Notes: a model not told the origin generated them from the sequence alone. DNA of 27,977 nucleotides from an uncultured Candidatus Saccharibacteria bacterium (GCA_934717805.1 CAKUZG010000010.1:1-27977); one strand, 5' to 3'. Counted from the first letter of the stretch, positions 7,531 to 15,563 are shown. Numbers and translations: made by a program.

Positions 7531-8961
7531 ATGGAAAATAATGTTTATAAACGAACAAAGATTTTGGCTACGATCGGCCCAGCGAGCGACAGCCCTGAAA
7601 TGATCGAAAAACTTATTAACGCAGGAATTAACGGTGCACGATTGAACTTTTCACATGGTTCATATGAGGAGCACGCTGCAAAAATTAAAGCAGTTCGCGA
7701 AATTAGTGAACGTCTTGGTCGAGAAGTTGCAATTTTGCAAGACTTGCAAGGTCCAAAGATTCGTCTTGGAGATATTGTAGATAATCGTTTTGATGTTGAT
7801 GAAGGCGATGAATTGGTTCTTGATTACGCAATTCAACAACACGATGGTTCGGCTAATTTGCCAGTTCAGTATAATTTAGCTGAAAAAGTTAAAATCGGTG
7901 AACCTGTTTATATTTTTGATGGTAAGGTTCGAACAGAAGTTATTGATATTCCTTCAAATACTGCAATTAAATTGCGAGTTTTGAATAAAGGAACTTTGAT
8001 GAGCCGAAAAGGTCTAAATCTACCAGATACAGATTTTGGTGGTGATGTTATTACTGAAAAAGATATGCGAGACCTTGAATTTGGTGCAACTCAAGATATC
8101 GACTATGTAGCGATGAGCTTTGTGCAAACTGCTGAAGATATCGAAAATGTTCGTCAACTTCTTGTTAGCCACAATAGTGAAGCTCAAGTTATTGCGAAAA
8201 TTGAAACTAAAAAAGCTGTTTCAGATGAAGAACTTGAAAAAATCGTTCTTGCTGCTGATGGTGTGATGATTGCTCGTGGTGATATGGCTTACGAAGTTGC
8301 TCCAGAAGTTGTGCCGATTATTCAACGAAAAGCTGTAGCGCTTTGTCGCAAACATGGTAAAATCTCAATTGTTGCAACTCAAACTATGGGTTCAATGGTT
8401 GACAATCCACAACCTTCACGTGCTGAAGTGTCAGACGTTGCTAATGCAGTGATTCAAGGCGCAGATGTTGTAATGCTTTCAGATGAATCTGCAACTGGTA
8501 AATATCCAGAAGAAACTGTGAAAGCGATGCGTGATGTGATTATGTATACGCAAGAACATGCTGCGGTCTCTCCAATTGATGATATTGTAGAACGCGGTGA
8601 AAACGAATCTTTGAATGCTATTTCGCTTGCTGCTGTTGAACTTGCAGAACAAATTGACGCTGATGCTTTGATTGTTGAAACTAAATCTGGCCAAACTGCT
8701 GCAACTGTTGCTGCAAATCGTCCAGCACTTCCAATTTATGCTGTAACAAGCTCAAGTCGTGTTGCTCAACAACTAGGATTAAACTATGCAACTAGAAGCT
8801 TTATTCGTCCAGATGGTGAATTTGCTGGTCTTGAATTAGCAAAAGAACTTAAAGCTAACGGAACATTTGGTTCAAAAGAAAATGTTACTGTTGTTATTGT
8901 TTCTGGTCGTCAACCTGGTTTGATTGGTGGAACAGACACTATTCGTGTTCGAACAGTTTAA
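7531..8961 (+). CDS. pyk: Pyruvate kinase
   Basis: Pyruvate kinase converts phosphoenolpyruvate and ADP to pyruvate and ATP, the last ATP-yielding step of glycolysis. The barrel begins with TKILATIGPAS and ARLNFSHGS. QDLQGPKIRLG leads into the B domain. Near residue 245 is GVMIARGDMAYEV, where most enzymes have GDLGVE. VATQTMGSMVDNPQPSRAEVSDVANAV carries the family signature and active-site residues. The C-terminal allosteric domain runs from about residue 355. At 476 residues the length is standard. The mRNA is predicted leaderless. The gene is convergent with arcC, the other ATP-forming enzyme in the window. Confidence 0.97.
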   Translation: MENNVYKRTKILATIGPASDSPEMIEKLINAGINGARLNFSHGSYEEHAAKIKAVREISERLGREVAILQDLQGPKIRLGDIVDNRFDVDEGDELVLDYAIQQHDGSANLPVQYNLAEKVKIGEPVYIFDGKVRTEVIDIPSNTAIKLRVLNKGTLMSRKGLNLPDTDFGGDVITEKDMRDLEFGATQDIDYVAMSFVQTAEDIENVRQLLVSHNSEAQVIAKIETKKAVSDEELEKIVLAADGVMIARGDMAYEVAPEVVPIIQRKAVALCRKHGKISIVATQTMGSMVDNPQPSRAEVSDVANAVIQGADVVMLSDESATGKYPEETVKAMRDVIMYTQEHAAVSPIDDIVERGENESLNAISLAAVELAEQIDADALIVETKSGQTAATVAANRPALPIYAVTSSSRVAQQLGLNYATRSFIRPDGEFAGLELAKELKANGTFGSKENVTVVIVSGRQPGLIGGTDTIRVRTV

Positions 8962-8985
8962 TGCAAAAATAAGCATTTGAAATAT

Positions 8986-9018
8986 AAAATAGCCCTTCGA
9001 TTTGAAAGGCTATTTTTT
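8986..9018. terminator. Bidirectional terminator between pyk and arcC
   Basis: AAAATAGCC (8986-8994) and GGCTATTTT (9008-9016) pair around a 13-base loop. T-runs exist in both directions (TTTTTT on plus, TTTT on minus), so it can serve the converging genes. Confidence 0.75.
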
Positions 9019-9020
9019 AA

Positions 9021-9956
9021 TTATTCTGAAATTATTGTTCCAAGATTTTTAGCAATTGCATCTTGTGCATTCTCCAAACTTGTAATAATAGATTTTTTAC
9101 CAGTTTTTGCAAATTTTAGAGATGCTTGAATTTTTGGTAACATTGATCCGGCTCCAAATTGGCCTTCGTTAATATATTCTTCTGCTTCACTCGGAGAAAT
9201 CATATTCAAAGATTGTTGATTTTCTTTTCCGAAGTTAATCATTGCATTATCTACTGCTGTTAAGATTAAAAGGATATCAGCATTAATTTTTTCAGCTAGT
9301 AATTCGGCGGCAAAGTCTTTATCGATCACAGCGTCAACTCCTTCAAAAGATTCTTCACCAGTTGAAACAACCGGAATTCCACCACCACCAGCAGCAACTA
9401 CAATCGCTCCAGTTTTCATTAAATCGGTAATTGCTTCACTCTCGAGAATATGAATTGGTTTAGGTGACGGAACAACCCTTCGCCATCCACGCCCAGAATC
9501 TTCTTTCACAATATAACCTTTTTCATGTGCTACTTTTTGAGCTTCTTCTTCTGAATAAAATGGTCCAATAGGTTTCGTTGGATTTTGAAAGGCTTGATCT
9601 TCTTTCGAAACTTCAACTTGTGTAATAACTGTCACAGCATTTTTTGAAATTCCATTTTTCGAAAGTTCTTCTTGAAGTGCTTTCTGGATCCAATAACCGA
9701 TCATTCCTTGTGTCATTCCAACACTTACGTGTAAAGGCATTGCTGGAGTTGACGGTGAGTTTCCGGCTTCTTCATGGAGAACTAAATTGCCAACCTGAGG
9801 TCCATTACCGTGTACGATAACTAGCTCGTGGCCATCTTTAATTAAGGGAATTAATTTTTGAACAGTTTCTTTAGCGACTTCTTCCTGAATTTGAGCAGTT
9901 AGTTCGCCATTTTTTTGTAATGCGTTTCCGCCAAGGGCAACAACAATTTTTGACAT
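9021..9956 (-). CDS. arcC: Carbamate kinase
   Basis: ArcC makes ATP from carbamoyl phosphate and ADP, the last step of the arginine deiminase pathway. At 311 residues it is the normal length. It begins KIVVALGGNALQKNGELTAQ; VHGNGPQVGN, GRGWRRVVPSP, VVAAGGGGIPV, DAVIDKDFAAELLA and GSMLPKIQASLKFA are all family motifs in order. Arginine deiminase and ornithine carbamoyltransferase genes are not adjacent, so they would have to be elsewhere or carbamoyl phosphate must come from the host. AAGGA about ten bases upstream of the ATG gives a leadered transcript from a strong promoter. Arginine deiminase systems are known from host-associated Saccharibacteria. Confidence 0.97.
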   Translation of the reverse strand: MSKIVVALGGNALQKNGELTAQIQEEVAKETVQKLIPLIKDGHELVIVHGNGPQVGNLVLHEEAGNSPSTPAMPLHVSVGMTQGMIGYWIQKALQEELSKNGISKNAVTVITQVEVSKEDQAFQNPTKPIGPFYSEEEAQKVAHEKGYIVKEDSGRGWRRVVPSPKPIHILESEAITDLMKTGAIVVAAGGGGIPVVSTGEESFEGVDAVIDKDFAAELLAEKINADILLILTAVDNAMINFGKENQQSLNMISPSEAEEYINEGQFGAGSMLPKIQASLKFAKTGKKSIITSLENAQDAIAKNLGTIISE

Positions 9957-10004
9957 ATTTATTTTTTCCTTTTTTGTTTTTATTTTATCAATACTTGTTC
10001 TTAG

Positions 10005-10033
10005 ATTATAGCATAAACTTTTATAAAAGTCAA
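10005..10033 (-). promoter_or_regulatory. arcC promoter with a palindromic operator candidate
   Basis: Minus strand: TTGACT (10033-10028), 17 bases ending in TGC, TATAAT (10010-10005). The spacer contains the perfect 14-base palindrome ACTTTTATAAAAGT (10017-10030), which overlaps the -35 end. The aquaporin promoter at 20962-20991 has almost the same sequence, including ACTTTT and AAAAGT half-sites. Confidence 0.75.
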
Positions 10034-10050
10034 TACTATGTTATAAATAT

Positions 10051-10081
10051 AAAAAATGAGCACCTCATAGAGTATGCTCAT
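10051..10081 (-). terminator. Intrinsic terminator of tRNA-Pro
   Basis: Minus strand: ATGAGCA (10081-10075), a 12-base loop, TGCTCAT (10062-10056), then six T. It lies between tRNA-Pro and the arcC promoter. Confidence 0.75.
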
Positions 10082-10095
10082 CTATATAATTTCTA

Positions 10096-10172
10096 TGGTC
10101 GGGGTGAAAGGACTCGAACCTTCGACCTCACGGTCCCAAACCGCGCGCGCTAGCCAACTGCGCCACACCCCG
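10096..10172 (-). tRNA. tRNA-Pro (anticodon UGG), CCA encoded
   Basis: Minus strand: acceptor CGGGGTG pairs with CACCCCG. The anticodon stem CGCGG/CCGTG encloses TTTGGGA, giving UGG. The T arm has GGTTCGAGTCC. The 3' CCA is encoded at 10098-10096. Confidence 0.97.
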
Positions 10173-10195
10173 AGATCCACTCGAAATATACAACC

Positions 10196-10224
10196 ATTAT
10201 AGCGTATATTCTTTGAAAAATCAA
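10196..10224 (-). promoter_or_regulatory. tRNA-Pro promoter
   Basis: Minus strand: TTGATT (10224-10219), 17 bases, TATAAT (10201-10196). The mature tRNA begins 23 bases after the -10 box. It sits directly behind the trmD stop codon. Confidence 0.7.
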
Positions 10225-10234
10225 GAAGAAAATA

Positions 10235-10876
10235 CTATTTTGAATATTTTTTTCGCCACTCGGCTATTTTAGCATGATGACCACTCAATAGAACTTCGGG
10301 AACCTCCATGCCTCTAAAATTTGCTGGGCGTGTAAATTGGGGAAATTCCAAATTGTCACCATCAGAATAACTTTCGATTTCGGCTGATTTTTCGCCGCCA
10401 AGAACACCAGGAATTAGCCGTACGATACTATCAATAACGATCATTGCTGGAATTTCGCCGCCAGTTAAAATAAACTTTCCTATACTAATTTTTTCATCAA
10501 CAATTTCGAAAATGCGGGAATCAAAACCTTCATATCTACCACATAAAATAATTAAATCTTCATGTGTATCTGCTTTTTCTTGAGCTTTTTCTTGACACCA
10601 AATATTTTCACTTGGCGTCATTGCGATAATTTTTGCATTCGGTGTTTTCTTTTTTGCGAATTCTACAGCACTAAATAAAGGTTCGGGTTTTAAAAGCATG
10701 CCATCTCCGCCACCATAGGGAATATCATCAACTTGTTTTCGAGGGCCAATTCCAAAGTCTCGCAGGTTAATAATCTCGAAAGAAACTACTCCTTGTTTCT
10801 GCGCTTTCCACATCATAGCATTGTTTAAGACTGGTTCGAACATTTCGGGAAAAAGAGTGATAACTTGGATCTTCAT
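10235..10876 (-). CDS. trmD: tRNA (guanine-37-N1)-methyltransferase
   Basis: TrmD methylates G37 next to the anticodon of a set of tRNAs including tRNA-Pro, using S-adenosylmethionine bound in a trefoil knot. Family motifs appear in order: ITLFPEMF, DDIPYGGGDGML, ILCGRYEGFDSR, SIGKFILTGGEIPAMIVID and SYSDGDNLEFPQFTRP. The C-terminal HHAKIAEWRKK is where the family ends, so at 213 residues it is a compact version of a usual 230-250. In many bacteria trmD follows rpsP, khpA and rimM; here khpA precedes it, with a small RNA inserted and rimM missing. It has its own leaderless promoter. Confidence 0.97.
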   Translation of the reverse strand: MKIQVITLFPEMFEPVLNNAMMWKAQKQGVVSFEIINLRDFGIGPRKQVDDIPYGGGDGMLLKPEPLFSAVEFAKKKTPNAKIIAMTPSENIWCQEKAQEKADTHEDLIILCGRYEGFDSRIFEIVDEKISIGKFILTGGEIPAMIVIDSIVRLIPGVLGGEKSAEIESYSDGDNLEFPQFTRPANFRGMEVPEVLLSGHHAKIAEWRKKYSK

Positions 10877-10882
10877 TACTAT

Positions 10883-10911
10883 ATTCTAACATTTTTTTAT
10901 TGTTTTTGCAA
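10883..10911 (-). promoter_or_regulatory. trmD promoter (leaderless)
   Basis: Minus strand: TTGCAA (10911-10906), 17 bases ending in TGT, TAGAAT (10888-10883), then six bases and the trmD ATG. The start of transcription should be at or beside the start codon. Confidence 0.6.
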
Positions 10912-10919
10912 AAAGAGAA

Positions 10920-11074
10920 AACTAAAAATCCAGCCACAGTATATCGGCTGGATTTTTAACAAGTATAAGCTCTCAAACTTTTCCTTTAGTTTGCTCGCAT
11001 AGAGCTTTGACTTTTTTGTTTCCACAGTTCTTTCGAAACTTGAAACTCCACTCGCAAGTTTCAAATTGAACTGT
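10920..11074 (-). ncRNA. Candidate structured small RNA between khpA and trmD
   Basis: About 155 bases with no open frame. On the minus strand it folds into three separate hairpins. Hairpin 1 has an outer stem ACAGTTC/GAACTGT (11074-11068 with 11030-11024) and an inner stem GAAACTTG/CAAGTTTC (11062-11055 with 11042-11035). Hairpin 2 has an outer stem AAGCTCT/AGAGCTT and an inner stem CAAACT/AGTTTG (11007-10967) with loop AAAGGAAA. Hairpin 3 is a strong terminator. A TATAAT at 11084-11079 would start the RNA at the first base of hairpin 1. TGCGAG occurs in both of the first two hairpins, and GGA sits in both loops and in the linker. It matches no RNA family I recognise; it could also be only the processed 3' end of khpA mRNA. 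Confidence 0.5.
10924..10957 (-). terminator. Intrinsic terminator of the khpA / small RNA transcript
   Basis: AAAAATCCAGCC (10924-10935) and GGCTGGATTTTT (10946-10957) are perfectly complementary over 12 pairs with a ten-base loop. On the minus strand the stem ends in five T. Confidence 0.85.
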
Positions 11075-11078
11075 TTAT

Positions 11079-11084
11079 ATTATA
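11079..11084 (-). promoter_or_regulatory. -10 box for the candidate small RNA
   Basis: TATAAT on the minus strand, overlapping the khpA stop codon (TTA-TAA). The expected start, five to seven bases on, coincides with the first base of hairpin 1. A TTGCAG 18 bases upstream is only a weak -35. Confidence 0.4.
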
Positions 11085-11433
11085 ACGCAATATCGTCTAG
11101 TTCTGCAAGCTCTTTTCTTGTTTGGTCAGCGAAATTGCTTTTGTTTTCCACAACTTCATCTGTTGTGTTTTCCACAACTTCATTTTTTTCTTCATTATCA
11201 CTGATTTTTAGATTATAATGAGCGTTGTTTTTTAATGCTAAGGCACGGAGGAGAGCACGAAGGCTTTGTGCTGTTGCGCCTCGACGACCGATGATTCTAC
11301 CTAAATCTTCTTTATTTACGCTAAGAGTTAGCAAAACACCTTTTTCATCAATTGTTCGTTCAACTTTAACATCTTCAGGGTTTTCGACTAAATTTTTAAC
11401 GATATACTCAACAAACTGTTGGTCAATTGTCAT
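11080..11433 (-). CDS. khpA: KH-domain RNA-binding protein KhpA
   Basis: KhpA is a small RNA-binding protein that in Firmicutes partners with KhpB (Jag/EloR) and affects cell elongation. The single KH domain covers about residues 1-75, with the RNA-contacting GRIIGRRGATAQSLRALL at 45-62. Most KhpA proteins are 75-80 residues. This one has a charged, Asn/Glu-rich tail of about 40 residues in which VVEN recurs, ending in DQTRKELAELDDIAL. GGAG lies nine bases before the ATG. The gene follows the P-type ATPase by 24 bases but has its own promoter. A structured RNA candidate lies directly downstream. Confidence 0.9.
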   Translation of the reverse strand: MTIDQQFVEYIVKNLVENPEDVKVERTIDEKGVLLTLSVNKEDLGRIIGRRGATAQSLRALLRALALKNNAHYNLKISDNEEKNEVVENTTDEVVENKSNFADQTRKELAELDDIAL

Positions 11434-11457
11434 TCTCAGATACTCCTTTTATTCAGT

Positions 11458-13815
11458 TTATGCTTTAATTGTATCATTTTTTTTGTGATTTTTCAACCAC
11501 TCGATATAAATGAATATTGCCGTAAAAATAGTCATTAAGATTATGTAGACCGTGAATGCTCTTCCTGAAAGAACGCTAATTTCGATAAGTTTTCGAAATA
11601 GGATAGCAGTTGCAATAAATGCACCAATTGACCAAGTGAGCAGCAAAATTCGCCAAATATTAAGAGGTAAGCAGGCTCGAATAACTGACAACATTCCAAT
11701 TGATCCGAGAAGATAGTAGGAAACAGTTGAAATTTCTTGTGCAATCCAACCATTTGCTGCACCCCAAATTCGCACGAAGATTACAGAAAATACAACCATT
11801 AAAGCGCTAGGTAAAGCCATTAGGAGTGATTTTTTAATAAAGTTCTTCTCGACGGGGCGAATATTTTTTTCGAAAGTTAATACGAAAGGCGGGAAACCTT
11901 CAACGAATTGATCGATAAGTGTAACCTGAATAGGAATGAATGGGAAAATTAAAAGTAGGTTTTTATCAAAAAGAAGGGCACTTAAAATACAAATTATCGC
12001 TAAAATAAACGAGTAAATTGTTTTAATAAAGAAGATTGGCGCAATTCGAGCAATATTATTCACAACTCGACGACCTTCGAAAAGAATTTCTGGCAAATCA
12101 TTAAAATCAGAATTCAAAAGAACTAGATTAGCAATTTGACGAGTTGCGGGATCTCCTTCAGCCATTACAATTGAACAATCAGCTTCACGCAAGGCTAAAA
12201 TATCATTCACACCATCGCCAGTCATTGCGGTTGTACGACCAGCTTTTTTGAGTGTTTGAATGATTAACTTTTTTTGGTGTGGTGAAACTCGTCCAAAAAT
12301 CGCGGTTTTTGCAGCAATTTTTTTAAGTTCAGCATCTTTAACTTTTGAACAGTCGATATAGCTTTCAAAATTTACAAAACCAGCCTTTTTGGCAATATTC
12401 GAAACGGTGACAGGATTATCACCGGAAATAATTTTTAGATCAATCTTTTGTGAACGAAGATATTCAAGTGTATCGCGTGCTCCTTCACGAATAGGATCGG
12501 TGATTTCAATTAGAGCTAGTTTTGAGATTTTTTCAGGAATTTTAATGTTTTTATTATCAATTTCATTTTTTGAAAACGCCAAAGCTAGCACGCGAGAACC
12601 TCTTTTTAGTGCTTCGTTTGCTTGTTTTAAAGTTTCACCAAAAAGCATTTCGGGTGCACCTAGAAATAGCGTTCCAATACCTTCGATTTGCATTGAGCCC
12701 CATTTTCGGTCGCTTGAAAAAGGAATAATATTCGTAGCATTAAGATTAGTTTTTATTTTTGAAGAATACTTGCGAATTGCTTGAGCTGTTGGGTTGCTAT
12801 CTTCGCTAAATTTCATGTAAGTTGCTAGAAAAGTGTTGACTTCTTCTTCTGAAAATTTTCGTGAAAGATTGTATAGATTTTCGACTTTCATTTTTCCTTC
12901 AGTAATTGTTCCTGTTTTATCTAAACAAAGCGTATCAACCCGAGCGAGTGTTTCAACGGAATACATTTCCTGAACAAGAACTTTTCGAAGTCCGAGTTTG
13001 ATTACGGCGGTTAATAATGAAGTGATTGTAAGAAGGGCGATTCCTTTTGGTAGCATACCTAAAAGCGGGGTTGATGTATAAATTACAGCAAGATTAGTTG
13101 GAAGCATTTTAATCAAAAGTGCTTCAAAAAATAATGCAAAGCCAAAAGGGATAATAATTTTACCAGTAAAGCCAGCGATTCGATCAAGGGAATTTAGAAT
13201 TTTCGAATTAATTGGCTTATGAGTTTTTGCTTCAGCCATAAGTTTCGAAGCATAATTGTCTGCTCCAACATGTGAAACTTCCGCAAGAATATTACCGCTC
13301 GCTAAAAAGCTACCAGATAATAAAATCGCTCCTTTTTCTTTTAAAACAAGATCACTTTCACCAGTGAGCATGGCTTCATTTGCTTCGGCAACACCTTTAA
13401 TAACAACAGCGTCAGATGGAATTTGTTCACCAGAAGAGATTTTAAGAATATCGTTCATTACGATCTCTTCGGGCGCAATTTTTTGTTCGCGAGAAGAACG
13501 GATAACTGTAATTTTTTCTTTACTTAAAAGATTAAGTTTATCAATCATTCTTTTAGCACGAACTTCAGTTGCGATTCCGGAAATTGCGTTAAATATAATT
13601 ACTACGAAAAAAACCAAATTGCTCCAAGCCCCAACAAGCGCAAGAAGAACGGCAATTATAAAATTCAAGAAGTTAAAAAGAGTAAAGACATTTCTTTTTA
13701 CAATTTCCCAAAAGCTATTATTGTTATCTACTTTAAAATCATTAACTAGCCCTTGCGAAATTCTTTTTCGAACCTCAGCGGCGGTTAATCCGTTAAGTTT
13801 TTTTTCTTTATCCAT
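11458..13815 (-). CDS. P-type cation-transporting ATPase, CtpE-like
   Basis: P-type ATPases pump cations using an aspartyl-phosphate intermediate. The order of domains is canonical: two N-terminal helices (about 45-80), the actuator with TGES at 151-154, helix M4 with LPKG at 255-258, phosphorylation site DKTGTITEG with Asp299, a nucleotide-binding domain, then GDGVND and six further helices. The M4 sequence and the VQEMYSVETLARVDTLCLDKTGT run most resemble the CtpE group, for which calcium uptake is reported in mycobacteria; ion choice here is inference. The ATG at 13815 is used because MDKEKKLNGLTAAEV begins the normal N-terminus and a -10 box sits seven bases upstream. An upstream start at 13899 would run across the argS start and adds an atypical tail. 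Confidence 0.9.
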   Translation of the reverse strand: MDKEKKLNGLTAAEVRKRISQGLVNDFKVDNNNSFWEIVKRNVFTLFNFLNFIIAVLLALVGAWSNLVFFVVIIFNAISGIATEVRAKRMIDKLNLLSKEKITVIRSSREQKIAPEEIVMNDILKISSGEQIPSDAVVIKGVAEANEAMLTGESDLVLKEKGAILLSGSFLASGNILAEVSHVGADNYASKLMAEAKTHKPINSKILNSLDRIAGFTGKIIIPFGFALFFEALLIKMLPTNLAVIYTSTPLLGMLPKGIALLTITSLLTAVIKLGLRKVLVQEMYSVETLARVDTLCLDKTGTITEGKMKVENLYNLSRKFSEEEVNTFLATYMKFSEDSNPTAQAIRKYSSKIKTNLNATNIIPFSSDRKWGSMQIEGIGTLFLGAPEMLFGETLKQANEALKRGSRVLALAFSKNEIDNKNIKIPEKISKLALIEITDPIREGARDTLEYLRSQKIDLKIISGDNPVTVSNIAKKAGFVNFESYIDCSKVKDAELKKIAAKTAIFGRVSPHQKKLIIQTLKKAGRTTAMTGDGVNDILALREADCSIVMAEGDPATRQIANLVLLNSDFNDLPEILFEGRRVVNNIARIAPIFFIKTIYSFILAIICILSALLFDKNLLLIFPFIPIQVTLIDQFVEGFPPFVLTFEKNIRPVEKNFIKKSLLMALPSALMVVFSVIFVRIWGAANGWIAQEISTVSYYLLGSIGMLSVIRACLPLNIWRILLLTWSIGAFIATAILFRKLIEISVLSGRAFTVYIILMTIFTAIFIYIEWLKNHKKNDTIKA
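11468..11496 (-). promoter_or_regulatory. khpA promoter inside the 3' end of the ATPase gene
   Basis: Minus strand: TTGAAA (11496-11491), 17 bases ending in TGA, TACAAT (11473-11468). The start near 11461 leaves a leader of about 28 bases that holds AAAAGGAG. Confidence 0.6.
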
Positions 13816-13822
13816 ATAAAAT

Positions 13823-13831
13823 ATTATAACA
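13823..13831 (-). promoter_or_regulatory. P-type ATPase extended -10 promoter (leaderless)
   Basis: Minus strand TGT-TATAAT, then seven bases and the ATG at 13815. The -35 region lies under the divergent argS promoter, so the two may compete. Confidence 0.6.
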
Positions 13832-13853
13832 TATTTTATTTTTTTATAAAAAG

Positions 13854-13862
13854 TGTTAATAT
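13854..13862 (+). promoter_or_regulatory. argS extended -10 promoter (leaderless)
   Basis: TGT-TAATAT, then seven bases (ATATTGT) and the argS ATG. It lies only 25 bases from the divergent ATPase -10 box. Confidence 0.5.
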
Positions 13863-13869
13863 ATATTGT

Positions 13870-15555
13870 ATGAATAAAGTTGCAGAAATAATTAACCAAT
13901 TAATTAAAGATAAATTTAATCTCGAGATTGAAGTTTCTTTAACTCGGCCACGGCCAGAATTTGGTGATTTTGCAACAAATATTGCGATGCAACTTGCAGG
14001 GAAACTTTCAAAAAATCCACGCGAAATTGCTGAGGAATTAGCAAATGAGCTTTCGAAAAATGAAATTTTTGAAAAGGTCGAAATTGCGGGTCCTGGCTTT
14101 TTGAATTTGCGAGTTTCTGCAAAAAGCCTCGAAAAACTATTAAGCCCAGATTTTAGTGATAGATTCGGTTCGAATGATGAAGGAGAAGGTAAACTAGCTT
14201 TAATCGATGGACCAAGTCCAAATATGGCAAAACCTTATAGCGTTGGTCATTTACGACCTGGAAATCAAGGTTGGGCAGCAAAAAAACTACTAGAATTTTC
14301 TGGATGGAAGGTTATTACAGACAATCACTTGGGGGATTATGGTACTCCTTTTGGTATTTGGGTTGTTGGCTTTAAGATGTTTTCAAGTGAAGAAAAACTT
14401 GCTAGCCGTGGAATTTATGAGCTTGGTGATGTTTATATCAAAACTAAAGCTGCAATGAAAGAGCAGGGCGAAGGCGGAGAGATTGAAAAACTTGCAGAAG
14501 AATGGCTCTTGAAGCTTGAAAAAGGAGATAAAGAAGCGATTGAGTTTTCAAACAGGTTTAAAGAGATTAGTTTAAAACATATTCACGACGTAATGGCGCG
14601 CCTTAAAATCTCAACAGACTATGAATATGGCGAAGCATTTTTTGCGCCAAAAGGTAAAGCAGCGGTTCAAAAACTACTTGAAAGTGGTGTTGCGGTTCAA
14701 AATGAAGACGGTTCAGTGATTGTTCCTTTAGAGGAATATGGATTTGATGTTCCGCTTTTGGTCCAAAAAAGTAATGGTGCTGCGCTTTATGCTACAAATG
14801 ATCTTGCAACAATTTTGTTCCGTGAGGAAGAATTCGCTCCTGATAAAGTAGTTTATTCAGTTGGTGCTGAGCAGCAATTCTATTTTTCGCAAATTTTTGC
14901 AATGGCGAAAAAACTTGGTATTAAAACTGACTTGTATCACCTTTGGTTTGGTGTAATTGACCAGCTCAACGAAGACGGAACACGTGAAAAAATGTCTTCA
15001 CGAAAAGGTGTAGTTTTAATGGAAGAACTTCTTGATAAAGCTGAAGAACGTGCGCGTGAAATCGTGGCTGGGCGAGATGTTTCTGAAGAAGATGTTAAAA
15101 AAATTGCGCTCGGTGCGATTAAATTCTCGGATTTTGCTGCAGATAGGCGAACGAATATTCTTTTTGACTGGGAAAATATTTTTGCGTTAACTGGATTTTC
15201 TGGCCCATACGTTCAATATTCAGCCGTGCGTGTAAACAATATTTTGCGAAAAGAACAGAATTTCGAAATAGTTGATTTTGATAGTTATAATTTCGAAGCT
15301 GAAAAGAACGTGATTTTGCAATTATTAGCATTTCCGGAAGTGATCAAAATTGCTGCACGCGACTTAGAACCTCATAAAATTTCAAAATATCTTTATGATT
15401 TAGCACGAGAAATGAATCGATATTACGAAAAAACACGTGTTGCAGATGCGCCAGAAATCGAAAAATCAGCAAGGTTAACGCTTCTAAAAAAAGTTTCAAA
15501 AACTTTCGAAAATGGTTTAGATTTACTTGGCATCGAAATTCCAGAAAAAATGTAG
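13870..15555 (+). CDS. argS: Arginyl-tRNA synthetase
   Basis: ArgRS charges tRNA-Arg. At 561 residues it is a class Ia enzyme of normal size. The Add1 N-terminal domain (PRPEFGDFATNIAMQLA near 27-43) is followed by GPSPNMAKPYSVGHLRPG near 114-131, the HIGH region. The usual first His is Ser here (SVGHL), while the second His is kept. VQKSNGAALYATNDLAT and EQQFYFSQIF are typical. KMSSRKGVVL near residue 375 is the KMSKS-like loop. The C-terminal anticodon-binding helices include GPYVQYSAVRVNNIL. A perfect terminator follows the stop codon. Confidence 0.97.
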   Translation: MNKVAEIINQLIKDKFNLEIEVSLTRPRPEFGDFATNIAMQLAGKLSKNPREIAEELANELSKNEIFEKVEIAGPGFLNLRVSAKSLEKLLSPDFSDRFGSNDEGEGKLALIDGPSPNMAKPYSVGHLRPGNQGWAAKKLLEFSGWKVITDNHLGDYGTPFGIWVVGFKMFSSEEKLASRGIYELGDVYIKTKAAMKEQGEGGEIEKLAEEWLLKLEKGDKEAIEFSNRFKEISLKHIHDVMARLKISTDYEYGEAFFAPKGKAAVQKLLESGVAVQNEDGSVIVPLEEYGFDVPLLVQKSNGAALYATNDLATILFREEEFAPDKVVYSVGAEQQFYFSQIFAMAKKLGIKTDLYHLWFGVIDQLNEDGTREKMSSRKGVVLMEELLDKAEERAREIVAGRDVSEEDVKKIALGAIKFSDFAADRRTNILFDWENIFALTGFSGPYVQYSAVRVNNILRKEQNFEIVDFDSYNFEAEKNVILQLLAFPEVIKIAARDLEPHKISKYLYDLAREMNRYYEKTRVADAPEIEKSARLTLLKKVSKTFENGLDLLGIEIPEKM

Positions 15556-15563
15556 ATGAAAAT

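Noticed and set aside
9920..10153. Plus-strand open frame ending in GRGERTRTFDLTVPNRAR
   Set aside because: The end is the reverse complement of tRNA-Pro, a well-known source of false proteins, and the rest covers the arcC promoter and start.
13256..13819. 187-residue plus-strand frame opposite the P-type ATPase
   Set aside because: It is the antisense of a well-conserved coding region, with no promoter, ribosome site or recognisable domain; the same holds for the frame at 12389-12784.
13816..13899. Longer N-terminus for the P-type ATPase starting at 13899
   Set aside because: It would read through the divergent promoters and the argS start codon and adds a tail without family match; the -10 box at 13823-13828 fits the start at 13815.
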